DNA of 6,788 bases, taken from positions 1-6,788 of the forward strand of contig JBBRLA010000480.1 in assembly GCA_038231615.1 (NCBI GenBank), written 5' to 3'. Below the pieces are notes generated by a model that was not told where the DNA came from, ran no database searches, and was given only the letters and a program-made list of their open reading frames with translations. Positions 1-5,442 of this stretch are shown one piece after another; position 1 is the first letter of the stretch; each line of letters starts with the position of its first letter. The stretch comes from JBBRLA01 sp038231615. Lineage in GTDB: Bacteria; Myxococcota_A; Polyangia; Palsa-1104; JAEUJZ01. The translations under genes were made by a program, and so were the position numbers.

Positions 1-123
1 CACCTCGGGAGGGGTGTGCCCGAATGAGGGCTTACAGGCGAGATTATGTAATTTTCCATTCACATCGAACGGCATGAGAGAGGTGGGGAGTTATGGCGAG
101 TGGCGATCGGTGCCGGCCTCCGC

Positions 124-139
124 TGCCCTCGGCAGGGCA
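124..139. repeat. Short GC-rich stem-loop
   Basis: A perfect 6-bp inverted repeat, TGCCCT / AGGGCA, with a CGGC loop. It lies just beyond the stop codon of the transposase remnant on the minus strand. On the plus strand a T-run (TTTTT at 153-157) follows about 13 bases later, too far for a standard intrinsic terminator. The flanking bases 1-158 hold no gene that I can support. Confidence 0.4.
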
Positions 140-158
140 AACCCCCCGTTAGTTTTTC

Positions 159-317
159 CTACCCGCTCCAGTTGGTGATGAGCCAGAAATAGTCGGGTAT
201 CAACTCCCCACTGCGTTCCATCACCACCAGCACGACCCGCCGCGCATGGGACCAGCTCTGGGCCTGGTAGCGCATCTCAGCGAGCCGTTGAACTGGGTCC
301 GAATTGATGTTAGGTCT
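159..317 (-). pseudogene. IS1380-family transposase remnant (internal fragment)
   Basis: A minus-strand open stretch of about 52 residues, bounded upstream by an in-frame TGA (318-320) and ending at TAG (159-161). It reads ...DPVQRLAEMRYQAQSW, then HARRVVLVVMERSGELIPDY, then FWLITNWSG. The pattern RYQA-SW-x-x-x-RRVV-x-V-x-x-x-x-GEL-x-x-x-x-FW-x-x-TN is typical of the region before the last catalytic acidic residue in IS1380-type DDE transposases. Full-length members are several hundred residues, so both ends are missing, including the downstream segment with the RG-x-x-E-x-x-I-K motif. There is no start codon with a ribosome site. I infer a dead relic. The family call rests on remembered motif similarity, not on an alignment. 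Confidence 0.65.
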
Positions 318-323
318 TCACCC

Positions 324-396
324 ATGACGCGTCTCCTTCGGGGAGTGGAATGCTTGGTGGAACAACATTCCTATCACTAGGAGAGCGACGCGTCAT
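324..396. repeat. 73-bp imperfect long inverted repeat (hairpin)
   Basis: The two arms pair in four blocks in the right order: ATGACGCGT (324-332) with ACGCGTCAT (388-396), CTCCT (333-337) with AGGAG (379-383), AGTG (344-347) with CACT (375-378), and GAATG (348-352) with CATTC (366-370). Small bulges separate the blocks, and the apical loop is about 13 bases. It sits directly upstream of the transposase remnant. It could be a piece of an insertion-sequence end, a small non-autonomous element, or a structured regulatory site. Confidence 0.6.
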
Positions 397-662
397 CTAT
401 TTTATTGCGATACGGTATTATTACCCCCGGTGAATAAGACGGGCTCATGGACTTCAGCAGTGCGCAAATCCTGTACACGCGCCAGATTTACCATCGCTGG
501 CACTCCATCCTTTGGGCTTGAGGGCGATGCCGATGATGAAGCCGGTTCCGAAGAAATAACTCATCGAACCCTTGCACAATGCGCCGCGTGCGCTACCTTG
601 AACCCGGGGCCGATCAGTCAATCAGCGCCGTCGACCACTTTCTCATTGAAAGGGAGGGCTTC
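397..662. other. Spacer without a convincing gene
   Basis: Short open frames exist but none has support. The best is a 36-residue frame on the minus strand (564 to 454) starting MSYFFGTGFIIGIALKP, with AAGGG four bases before its ATG. It has a hydrophobic start and no recognisable family. A 24-residue plus-strand frame (447-521) starts MDFSSAQILYTRQIYHRWHS. Local composition is less GC-rich near 396-425 than elsewhere. Confidence 0.3.
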
Positions 663-884
663 ATGTACCAGATCTGGCTGGGCTTCATCCTCTTCATCCT
701 CTTTGTCCTCATCCTCAATACGAATGCACTTCACCGTCGGCCCAAGGATCCCTCGTTGAAGGCGCCCATGGCAGTCAGCGGTCTACGGAACGGGCTCAGG
801 CTGCTCTTTGACATCGGGGCCTACCTGTGCAAGCCCTTCGATTCCGACCACCTCATCGAGACGCTGCGTCACAACGTCCGCTGA
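663..884 (+). pseudogene. TerC-like N-terminus fused to a response-regulator receiver tail
   Basis: A 73-residue frame with a strong ribosome site (GGGAGG, six bases before the ATG at 663). Residues 1-20, MYQIWLGFILFILFVLILNT, form one transmembrane helix. They are followed by LHRRPKDPSLKA and a Ser-containing stretch ending LRLLFDIGAY. The order W-x-GF, hydrophobic helix, H-R-(basic), SLK-x-A, then LLF-x-x-G-x-Y is how TerC-family integral membrane proteins begin. From about residue 51, GAYLCKPFDSDHLIETLRHN is the typical end of a CheY-like receiver (the invariant Lys in KPF, then the last helix). A TerC protein is about 200-350 residues and a receiver about 120, so both partners are truncated. 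I infer a deletion that joined two genes. An expressed small chimeric membrane protein is possible but less likely. An in-frame upstream ATG at 579 has no good ribosome site. Confidence 0.55.
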
Positions 885-1011
885 TCCGCCCCTCGGGCCG
901 CAGCGTCACTTCCAAACAGCATCTTTCCTTTTTGGCGAAAGCGAGTAGGGTGCCGGCCATGGCAAGCAGCGTTCGTGCGTTAGACCGAAGACCGCGGGGA
1001 GAGGTGGCAAC

Positions 1012-1163
1012 ATGATACCTAGATGAGTCGGTGGCATTCTGGTCGTGGAGAGCGATCTGGACTTCCAGCAGGGCCTGATCAAGCACCTGAACGAAAGTGG
1101 CTATGTCGCCCACGGGGTGGCCGACGTGATGCAAGCCCGTGAGATGCTGACAGAGATGGACCC
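1012..1163 (+). pseudogene. Broken N-terminal half of receiver domain 1
   Basis: After ATG ATA CCT AGA at 1012 there is an in-frame TGA (1024-1026). The same frame then reads GGILVVESDLDFQQGLIKHL, then NESGYVAHGVADVMQAREML, then TEMDP, which is the first half of a CheY-like receiver (beta1, acidic E-S-D pocket, alpha1, beta2, alpha2). The frame is lost near 1162: after GAC CC the next in-phase codons belong to the frame starting ATG CTC ATC at 1164, where beta3 continues. One missing base (or two extra) explains this. Left in frame, translation stops at TGA 1183-1185. GAGAGG about ten bases before 1012 may be the old ribosome site. This piece and the following CDS were probably one tandem-receiver gene. 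Confidence 0.6.
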
Positions 1164-1850
1164 ATGCTCATCCTTCTCGGGCTGACCATCCCGGCGACGG
1201 AGGGTTGGCAGTTTTACAAAGAACAGCGACGTGACTCGCAGCTCGCGGCCATCCCGGTCATCGTGATGTCGGCGGATCCCCACTTGAGAAGCCAGGCCCT
1301 GGAAATCAAGGCCGACGGGTGGCTGGCCAAGCCGGTCAAGTTGGACGTGCTTTTCGATTTGATCGAACTCTACGGCAACCCTCCTGGCTACGACGGCCAT
1401 GACCCGCCGGCATTTCCCGCCGATGCGGCGGGTCAACGCAAGGTCTGGAATGGCCTGCAGCTCGCTGGGAAGCAGATTCTACTTGTCGAGGATGATGAAA
1501 TCGTCGCCAGCATGATTGCGGAGTTTTTGCACGAAAATGGCTGCCTGGTACGGCGGGCAAGCACAGGGGAACAGGCGATCAAGCTTCTAACCCGTCCCAA
1601 GGAGACGCTTGAGACGTCCGATGATGTGGTCCTTCTTGATCTCGGCCTGCCCGACATGAGTGGCGGAGATGTTGTCCGGCGGCTGCATGCGTCGGTGCAG
1701 CCGGTACCACCACTGATTGTAATGTCTGCGTTGCCTGGTGACCGCCTGCAGAGCGAGGCCAGCTCCATGGAGGCCACTGCTGTGCTACGCAAACCCTTCC
1801 AAGTCGCTGAGCTGTCGTCGCTGCTGGCGGCCGTGATGGCACCCTCGTAG
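1164..1850 (+). CDS. Response regulator: partial receiver 1 plus complete receiver 2
   Basis: 228 residues from ATG 1164. Residues 1-75 are the second half of a receiver: MLILLGLTIPATEGWQFYKE, then IPVIVMSA and WLAKPVKLDVLFDLIELYG. The Thr/Ser (S36) and Lys (K56) are kept, but Gly (G6) replaces the phospho-acceptor Asp. After a linker (about 76-102), residues 103-225 are a complete receiver: KQILLVEDDE with acidic D110/D111, phospho-acceptor D159 in VVLLDLGLPDMSGG, S188 in VMSA and K210 in RKPF. There is no output domain, so it should act in a phosphorelay or by protein contact. No clear ribosome site precedes 1164, so this start is likely an artefact of the frameshift just upstream. Expression of receiver 2 alone is uncertain. 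The histidine kinase at 3969 is the nearest possible partner. The gene converges with the stress protein, 28 bases apart. Confidence 0.75.
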   Translation: MLILLGLTIPATEGWQFYKEQRRDSQLAAIPVIVMSADPHLRSQALEIKADGWLAKPVKLDVLFDLIELYGNPPGYDGHDPPAFPADAAGQRKVWNGLQLAGKQILLVEDDEIVASMIAEFLHENGCLVRRASTGEQAIKLLTRPKETLETSDDVVLLDLGLPDMSGGDVVRRLHASVQPVPPLIVMSALPGDRLQSEASSMEATAVLRKPFQVAELSSLLAAVMAPS

Positions 1851-1878
1851 TCAGCCGGGCAAGGTCAGACCACGATCT

Positions 1879-2397
1879 TCATCCGCCCCCCGCACTTCTC
1901 GCATCTGAGTGCGTCCCGCCCAACCGCCGCCCGGGGTCGTCATGGCGGTCGGCTCTGCCGGGGGCGGGCACCACGACCACCGGTACCGGGCTGCGCCGGC
2001 ACAGGTGCTCGGCGACGCTGCCGAGCAGGGCCCGCATCACTGCGCCCCGTCCGTGGCTGCCGACCACGACCAGATCGGGGCCCAACTCGTGGACGATCTG
2101 AAGCAGGCCGGAGACCGTGCTGTCGGTGCGCACGTGCAGCCGCACGGGGGCCCGCTCCCCCACCGTTCGGGCTGCCATTTCCCGGAGCTCCTTCTGGGCC
2201 CAGGTAACGGCGGCGACCTCGTCCGGGGGATCCAGCATCACCTCCGGGGTGGTGATGATGGGGGTATGGTGGATGTGGACCAGGTCCAGCCTCGCCCCTA
2301 CGGCCTCGGCCAGGCGGACTGCGTAGCCCAGCGCGAGCTCGGCGCTGGGGCTGAAGTCGATCCCGACCAGGATGCTGCCAAAGCTACCCGTCATCAT
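1879..2397 (-). CDS. Universal stress protein, UspA family
   Basis: 172 residues, cytoplasmic, single Usp domain (about 5-146). It starts FGSILVGIDFSPSAELAL, where Asp14 is the usual nucleotide-contacting residue of beta1. It ends with the ATP-binding loop G113-S-H-G116-R-G118, then G126-S127, matching G-2x-G-9x-G-(S/T), and closes with SPVPVVVVPAP. The intact loop predicts the ATP-binding subclass. The start is either of two adjacent ATG codons. GGAGG lies three bases before the first (2397) and six before the second (2394), so the second is better placed. A 25-residue Gly/Arg/Asp-rich tail (from about 147) is unlike the family and may be an extended frame caused by a shifted stop. It is convergent with the response regulator and divergent from the monooxygenase remnant. 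Such proteins are often induced by stress or low oxygen; no operator is visible here. Confidence 0.93.
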   Translation of the reverse strand: MMTGSFGSILVGIDFSPSAELALGYAVRLAEAVGARLDLVHIHHTPIITTPEVMLDPPDEVAAVTWAQKELREMAARTVGERAPVRLHVRTDSTVSGLLQIVHELGPDLVVVGSHGRGAVMRALLGSVAEHLCRRSPVPVVVVPAPGRADRHDDPGRRLGGTHSDARSAGGG

Positions 2398-2490
2398 GCG
2401 CCTCCGGGCTCGATGGGTTTACCGCAGAACATAGTTTCCTCCTCGAATCTCGCTGCCGACAGCCTCTGCATACACCGCCAGCGATCCAGA

Positions 2491-2744
2491 GTAAACATCT
2501 TCTCTCCGGACCAGAGCGGCACGCCCTGGCTGCCCGGGGCGGCATGGCGTGGCTGGGGCGAACCCTACCATATGTCCTACGCCGAGTACGTGACGAACCA
2601 GCACCGGCGGAAGGACGCCGCGGTTTACGCTGTCCGCGACACCGTGGGCAAGGTCGAGGACTATCAGAAGCTGCACGCATCGTGGATCAGCGGCCTCAAG
2701 CTTCACGCGCGACCCTGCCACTGGCTGAGTTCGCCGCCGTGGTC
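2491..2744 (+). pseudogene. Fossil of a toluene/alkene monooxygenase hydroxylase alpha subunit
   Basis: Two consecutive frames together match the N-terminal region (roughly residues 30-103) of TmoA/TouA/isoprene-monooxygenase-type diiron hydroxylases. Frame 1 reads IFSPDQSGTPWLPGAAWRGW, GEPYHMSYAEYVTNQHRRKD, AAVYAVRDTVGKVEDYQKLH, ASWISGLKLHA. About 2703-2709 the phase slips, consistent with one lost base, and frame 3 continues ATLPLAEFAAVV. From memory, TmoA has the parallel series DEPYKTSYPEYVSIQREKDA, YSVKAALERA, GWISTLKSHYGAIAVGEYAA. Similarity stops at 2744, just before the first iron-ligand Glu (E104 in TmoA). No iron ligand and no other subunit gene are present, so it cannot function. 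It is a relic of a soluble diiron monooxygenase operon. An ATG at 2572 lies inside the homology and is not a real start. Confidence 0.75.
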
Positions 2745-2817
2745 CTTGCGGATGTCGGGACGCCTCGACAGCCGTTCAACCGCTCGGAACCAAGGCCGAA
2801 TTACTTCTTTCGCGGCC

Positions 2818-2846
2818 TTGACCAAAGGGTTCTTTAAGTCTATTTA
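2818..2846 (+). promoter_or_regulatory. Possible sigma-70-type promoter
   Basis: TTGACC (2818-2823), a 17-base spacer and TATTTA (2841-2846), inside an unusually AT-rich patch. TATTTAAATA (2841-2850) is also a perfect palindrome. The spot is about 245 bases upstream of the receiver gene at 3094 and could drive it. The -10 match is weak. Confidence 0.35.
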
Positions 2847-2849
2847 AAT

Positions 2850-3093
2850 ACTCAAGGTAGATAGATTCCCAGAAATTGAACTGCCAACTATGATCGGTAC
2901 GAAGTCGATCAGATTTCCACCTGGAGACGTGGATCGAACATCTGGCTGTCGTGATATCGCCCGCAGGGCCGGTTGCCCTGGCGCGAGCGGCACCACGGTG
3001 ACCGTCCCTCCTGCCACATTCTATCGTGTGCGTGAAGGACGGTGAACTCCGAGCGCCCCGGAGACTGCCGAAGGGTCAAGGAACCGAGGACAA
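2850..3093 (+). other. Leader or spacer before the receiver gene, with a doubtful 51-residue ORF
   Basis: No recognised gene. A frame from ATG 2890 to TGA 3043-3045 encodes 51 residues (MIGTKSIRFPPGDVDRTS...) with no family and no ribosome site. Two small inverted repeats lie at its start: TGATCG (2891-2896) with CGATCA (2906-2911), and TCCAC (2916-2920) with GTGGA (2929-2933). The stretch may be a structured 5' leader if transcription starts near 2855. Confidence 0.3.
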
Positions 3094-3537
3094 ATGCAGA
3101 TCCTTGTCATCGAGGGAAATGATGCCATCTGTGCGTCGCTATGCGACGTGCTGTGCGGCGAGGGCTATGAGGTCTCCAGCACGGATAACAGCCTGGAGGC
3201 CATCAGGCTGGAGGCCCTCCCTGCCTGGATCCTTCTGGACCTCGTCATGCCCATGCTGAGCGGGTGGGAGTTCCGCGTGCAACAGCTCCTGGATCCGCGG
3301 ACCGCGTCCATTCCCGTGGCAGCAATGATCGAGGGTGCGGGCCCCCGCACCAAAGCAACCTGGGCGATGTTTCAGGACTGGCTGAGCACGCCCATCAGTT
3401 GGAAGCGGCTCTTCCAGGTGGTCCATCGGTACTGCGGCGATCTCTGGCTTCCCTCCCCGCTGCCACCGAGACTCGGCGCCGTCGACAAGAGCGCCTGTCC
3501 CCTGGCAAGCGGCCTGCTGGTGGGTATCGATCGATAG
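3094..3537 (+). CDS. Atypical single-domain response regulator (receiver only)
   Basis: 147 residues, start ATG 3094 with GAGGA four bases upstream. The CheY-like fold spans residues 1-113: MQILVIEGND (beta1), WILLDLVMPMLSGWEF with the phospho-acceptor Asp at D49, IPVAAMIEGAG (beta4), and WLSTPISWKRLFQVVHRY (beta5/alpha5). Three conserved positions are changed. The second acidic residue of the Mg pocket is Gly8, the Thr/Ser after beta4 is Ile79, and the invariant Lys is Thr99. Such receivers are usually insensitive to ordinary phospho-switching. About 34 C-terminal residues (SPLPPRLGAVDKSACPLASG...) match no output domain that I know. It is followed after 4 bases by a coiled-coil ORF and then by the histidine kinase, so they may share a transcript. 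It could be a working atypical adaptor or a gene losing constraint. Confidence 0.8.
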   Translation: MQILVIEGNDAICASLCDVLCGEGYEVSSTDNSLEAIRLEALPAWILLDLVMPMLSGWEFRVQQLLDPRTASIPVAAMIEGAGPRTKATWAMFQDWLSTPISWKRLFQVVHRYCGDLWLPSPLPPRLGAVDKSACPLASGLLVGIDR

Positions 3538-3541
3538 CTGG

Positions 3542-3688
3542 ATGAATCGTGATCCTCAGGTCAGCGACGTTGCAGAGGAACTGGTGGTGCTGAGGCGAGA
3601 GATGGCCCAGTTGCTGGAGAAGGCGGAGAAGGCGGAGAAGGCCGGCGTGCTGAATGAACGGGCTCTATCGCTGTGCGATCGCCCATGA
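3542..3688 (+). CDS. Small predicted coiled-coil protein, unknown function
   Basis: 48 residues from ATG 3542 to TGA 3686-3688, four bases after the receiver stop, with only a weak ribosome site, so translational coupling is likely if it is made. It reads MNRDPQVSDVAEELVVLRRE, then MAQLLEKAEKAEKAGVLNER and a short tail. Residues 11-34 have heptad-like Leu/Ala spacing and high charge. The Glu-Lys-Ala repeat is encoded by a 9-base direct repeat (GAGAAGGCG) present three times at 3617-3643. It resembles the N-terminal helical linker found before kinase dimerisation domains, so it may be the stump of a kinase. No function can be assigned. Confidence 0.4.
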   Translation: MNRDPQVSDVAEELVVLRREMAQLLEKAEKAEKAGVLNERALSLCDRP

Positions 3689-3873
3689 TGAGTTCGCCGG
3701 TACGTGAGGGCACCCAATGCGCTGCGGGCGCGGTTGGGACCTGACAGGTAGCAAGGACACACGGTTCGCTCGACAGCATCGATCTTGAACCTGGCTGTGC
3801 AAAATATGCGCTTGCGCACCATCAAGGGTGTGGGCACTCTCTTGCTCGCCCATGCCCCACCCAATCGTTCCTT

Positions 3874-3972
3874 ACCATCTTGCTCCCGGACCCATCCATG
3901 CCACGGATGGAGGGACCGTCCCTGGCCGCATGCCTCGACGGCTACCTCCAGGACCGCGGGATCGGCCCATGA
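3874..3972 (+). pseudogene. Receiver-like scrap overlapping the kinase start
   Basis: In the frame ending at TGA 3970-3972 the residues TILLPDPSMPRMEGPSLAAC, then LDGYLQDRGIGP, follow the receiver signature hydrophobic-LL-x-D-x-x-MP-x-M-x-G. The stop overlaps the kinase ATG as ATGA, the classic coupled junction of response regulator and kinase genes. Everything expected after about residue 20 of this piece (beta4, the Lys) is absent, so at most it is a deleted receiver. A chance match is possible. The 185 bases from 3689 to 3873 hold nothing that I can assign, apart from a TGCGC-TT-GCGCA dyad at 3807-3818. Confidence 0.35.
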
Positions 3973-4823
3973 GCAACGCGGACGACCAGGATCTGATCCG
4001 CGCGCAGCGGGACGTCAACGAGAAGCTCGTCCTGGCCACGCTGAAGGCGCGAGAGGACGCCGAGGCATCCGCGGGACAGGTGATCGATCTGCGGAAGTCC
4101 GAGGGCGAGCTGCGGGCCATGGCGGAGTTACGGGAGGAGTTCCTGGGCGTCGTCAGTCATGACCTGCGCAACCCGCTGTGGACGATCCAGATGGCGTCCC
4201 ATCTCCTGCTGAAGCGAGACGACGACGCCCAAGCCGTCCACCGGCTGGCCAGCCGGATCATGGACAGCGCGAAGCGCATGGAACGCATGATCGCCCAGCT
4301 CCTGACTTTTACCAGCGTCCGGCTGGGCAGCGGCATCGCCCTGCAGGTGGCGCCCGCCGATCTGCGGGCGCTTTGTGAGAGCGTCATCGCCGAGCTGGCC
4401 CTGCGCGCGTCGAGTCAGCCGAGTTGTGAGTTCATCGGCGACCTCCACGGCACATGGGACGCCGACCGCCTGATGGAGGTGATCTCGAACATCGCGGGGA
4501 ACGCGATCGAGCACGCCGCACCGGGGACGCCCATCCGCGTGCGCGCGTGGCCGGAAGGAGCCGGGACACAGGTGGCGGTGGAGATCAGCAATCAGGGGGC
4601 CTGCATTCCCGTGGACGTGCTTCCCTACATCTTCCTGGCTTTCCACCAGGGACGGCAATCGAAGCATTCGAAGGTCGGCAACGTGGGGCTGGGACTTTAT
4701 ATCGCGAAAAACATCGTGCTCGGCCACGGGGGCACCCTGGATGTGGAGTCGGCGAACGAGACGACGGCGTTCACGCTGCGCCTGCCACGCGTCTCGATGC
4801 CGCAAAGCCCGGCAGCGATCTGA
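3969..4823 (+). CDS. Soluble sensor histidine kinase (HisKA + HATPase_c)
   Basis: 284 residues, no transmembrane segment, so cytoplasmic. Residues 1-54 are a charged helix (QDLIRAQRDVNEKLVLATLK...) probably forming a coiled coil, with no PAS or GAF domain. HisKA: REEFLGVVSHDLRNPL with phospho-accepting H64. HATPase: N box N174-IAG-N178 in EVISNIAGNAIEHA; G1 region EISNQGACIP, with Asn208 where many kinases have Asp; F box YIFLAFHQG (220-228); G2 box VGLGLYIAKN (239-248). The Asn-x-Gly form of G1 is common in this kinase subgroup, so activity is expected. I chose ATG 3969 because it begins the natural helix and overlaps an upstream stop (ATGA). The in-frame extension to ATG 3828 is Pro/Arg-rich and unlike the family. 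There is no strong ribosome site, which suggests coupling. It presumably phosphorylates one of the nearby receivers. Confidence 0.92.
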   Translation: MSNADDQDLIRAQRDVNEKLVLATLKAREDAEASAGQVIDLRKSEGELRAMAELREEFLGVVSHDLRNPLWTIQMASHLLLKRDDDAQAVHRLASRIMDSAKRMERMIAQLLTFTSVRLGSGIALQVAPADLRALCESVIAELALRASSQPSCEFIGDLHGTWDADRLMEVISNIAGNAIEHAAPGTPIRVRAWPEGAGTQVAVEISNQGACIPVDVLPYIFLAFHQGRQSKHSKVGNVGLGLYIAKNIVLGHGGTLDVESANETTAFTLRLPRVSMPQSPAAI

Positions 4824-4886
4824 CCTCGCGGCGATTCAGCAGGCGGTCACCGCGGAGTTCGGAAGGATTCTCGCCCCCAGATACCG

Positions 4887-4950
4887 GAGCAATGCTTGCT
4901 CTTCGTGCCGCGAAGCGCATGCTTCGGACGCAAGGCCAGAAAGAGGGCCT
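4887..4950 (+). promoter_or_regulatory. Cluster of overlapping hairpins downstream of the kinase
   Basis: Four stems share bases. GAGCAA (4887-4892) pairs with TTGCTC (4896-4901). CTTCG (4901-4905) pairs with CGAAG (4911-4915). CGAAGC (4911-4916) pairs with GCTTCG (4921-4926). AGGCC (4933-4937) pairs with GGCCT (4946-4950). The second stem excludes the third and competes with the first. The last loop holds part of the purine-rich ribosome-site candidate before ATG 4952. No T-run follows, so it is not a simple terminator. An attenuator-like role is conjecture. Confidence 0.35.
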
Positions 4951-4951
4951 C

Positions 4952-5095
4952 ATGACGGAGTCATCCATCAAGGGACGGTCGGGCGGTCTTACCCCTGATC
5001 TATCGGAGGGAGACGGAGGCTTGCGCAGACGAACGCGGCCCGATCCTGTACTGCCGAGTTGTCTGGGGCGGCGACGCGCGGGCAGACCTGGGTAG
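4952..5095 (+). CDS. Small ORF, hypothetical, doubtful
   Basis: 47 residues from ATG 4952 with AGAGGG four bases upstream, ending TAG 5093-5095. It begins MTESSIKGRSGGLTPDLSEG and ends in an Arg/Pro-rich tail (RRRTRPDPVLPSCLGRRRAG). No family is recognised. The good ribosome site and sensible first half suggest that a real start may survive with the remainder lost. A chance frame in GC-rich DNA is equally possible. Confidence 0.25.
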   Translation: MTESSIKGRSGGLTPDLSEGDGGLRRRTRPDPVLPSCLGRRRAGRPG

Positions 5096-5100
5096 GGCTC

Positions 5101-5117
5101 AGATCCCACTGGGATCT
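5101..5117. repeat. 17-bp perfect palindrome with one central base
   Basis: AGATCCCACTGGGATCT: the two 8-base arms AGATCCCA and TGGGATCT are exact complements around a single C. The tight centre favours a dimeric DNA-binding site over a hairpin; as RNA a 6-7 bp stem is possible. No T-run follows. It lies just after the doubtful ORF stop at 5095 and seven bases before an ATG at 5124. Confidence 0.45.
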
Positions 5118-5123
5118 CCGTCC

Positions 5124-5258
5124 ATGCCGCAAATTGTCGATCAGCGGAAGGTGTCAACAAGTTTGAGACAGCCGATCAGCGATATTTATGAGGGAAGCGG
5201 CGGCTTGGTAGTCGGCGTCGCTTCTGGGGTCGCCTCCGGTTCTGGCAGATTGATGTGA
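5124..5258 (+). CDS. Small ORF, hypothetical, doubtful
   Basis: 44 residues: MPQIVDQRKVSTSLRQPISD, then IYEGSGGLVVGVASGVASGS, ending GRLM and TGA 5256-5258. The ribosome site is poor and no family is recognised. The Gly/Ser/Val-rich second half resembles low-complexity or a membrane-anchoring end. It follows the 17-bp palindrome and precedes repeat array 1. Confidence 0.2.
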   Translation: MPQIVDQRKVSTSLRQPISDIYEGSGGLVVGVASGVASGSGRLM

Positions 5259-5279
5259 ACGCGCGTGGGAGGCAGCTCG

Positions 5280-5440
5280 ACGAGCTGCGCCAGGGCAGGG
5301 AGCTACGCCAGGCCCTCGACCTGCCGGCGGCCTGGTCGAGTTGCGCCAGACCTGCCCAGGGAGCTGCGCTACCGCGGCGGCCTGGACGAGCTGCGCAGGG
5401 CCTCGACCTGCCGGCGGCCTGGACGAGCTGCGCCAGGGCG
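5280..5440 (+). repeat. Modular GC-rich repeat array 1
   Basis: Six direct units, most beginning (C/G)GAGCTGCGCC. Short units are CGAGCTGCGCCAGGGCG. Middle units continue ACCGCGGCGGCCTGG. Long units continue AGGGCCTCGACCTGCCGG and CGGCCTGG. Their order here is short, long, degenerate short, middle, long, short. A 21-base core of the long unit occurs exactly at 5315-5335 and 5402-5422, and again in array 2. The 15-mer GAGCTGCGCCAGGGC occurs at 5282-5296 and 5425-5439. Unit joints form CCTGG-N10-CCAGG dyads. Unit lengths near 18, 27 and 38 do not all preserve a reading frame, which argues against a protein-repeat origin, although frames on both strands stay open. Confidence 0.85.
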
Positions 5441-5442
5441 AT

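Noticed and set aside
124..157. Intrinsic terminator (GC stem followed by TTTTT).
   Set aside because: The T-run begins about 13 bases after the stem, too far for a standard terminator.
430..759. A 109-codon plus-strand frame with a Ser-rich end.
   Set aside because: The poly-Ser stretch is the out-of-frame reading of the TerC-like transmembrane segment, and there is no ribosome site.
1909..2847. A 312-codon open frame on the plus strand.
   Set aside because: Its first half is antisense to a well-supported universal stress protein. Only the part after about 2491 resembles a protein family, so it is a shadow frame joined to the monooxygenase relic.
4128..4805. A 225-codon minus-strand frame opposite the kinase gene.
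   Set aside because: It is antisense to all conserved kinase motifs and looks like no protein family.
4454..5095. A 213-codon plus-strand frame overlapping the kinase 3' half.
   Set aside because: Its first two thirds are an out-of-phase reading of the kinase HATPase domain. Only the 47-residue tail from 4952 has a plausible independent start.
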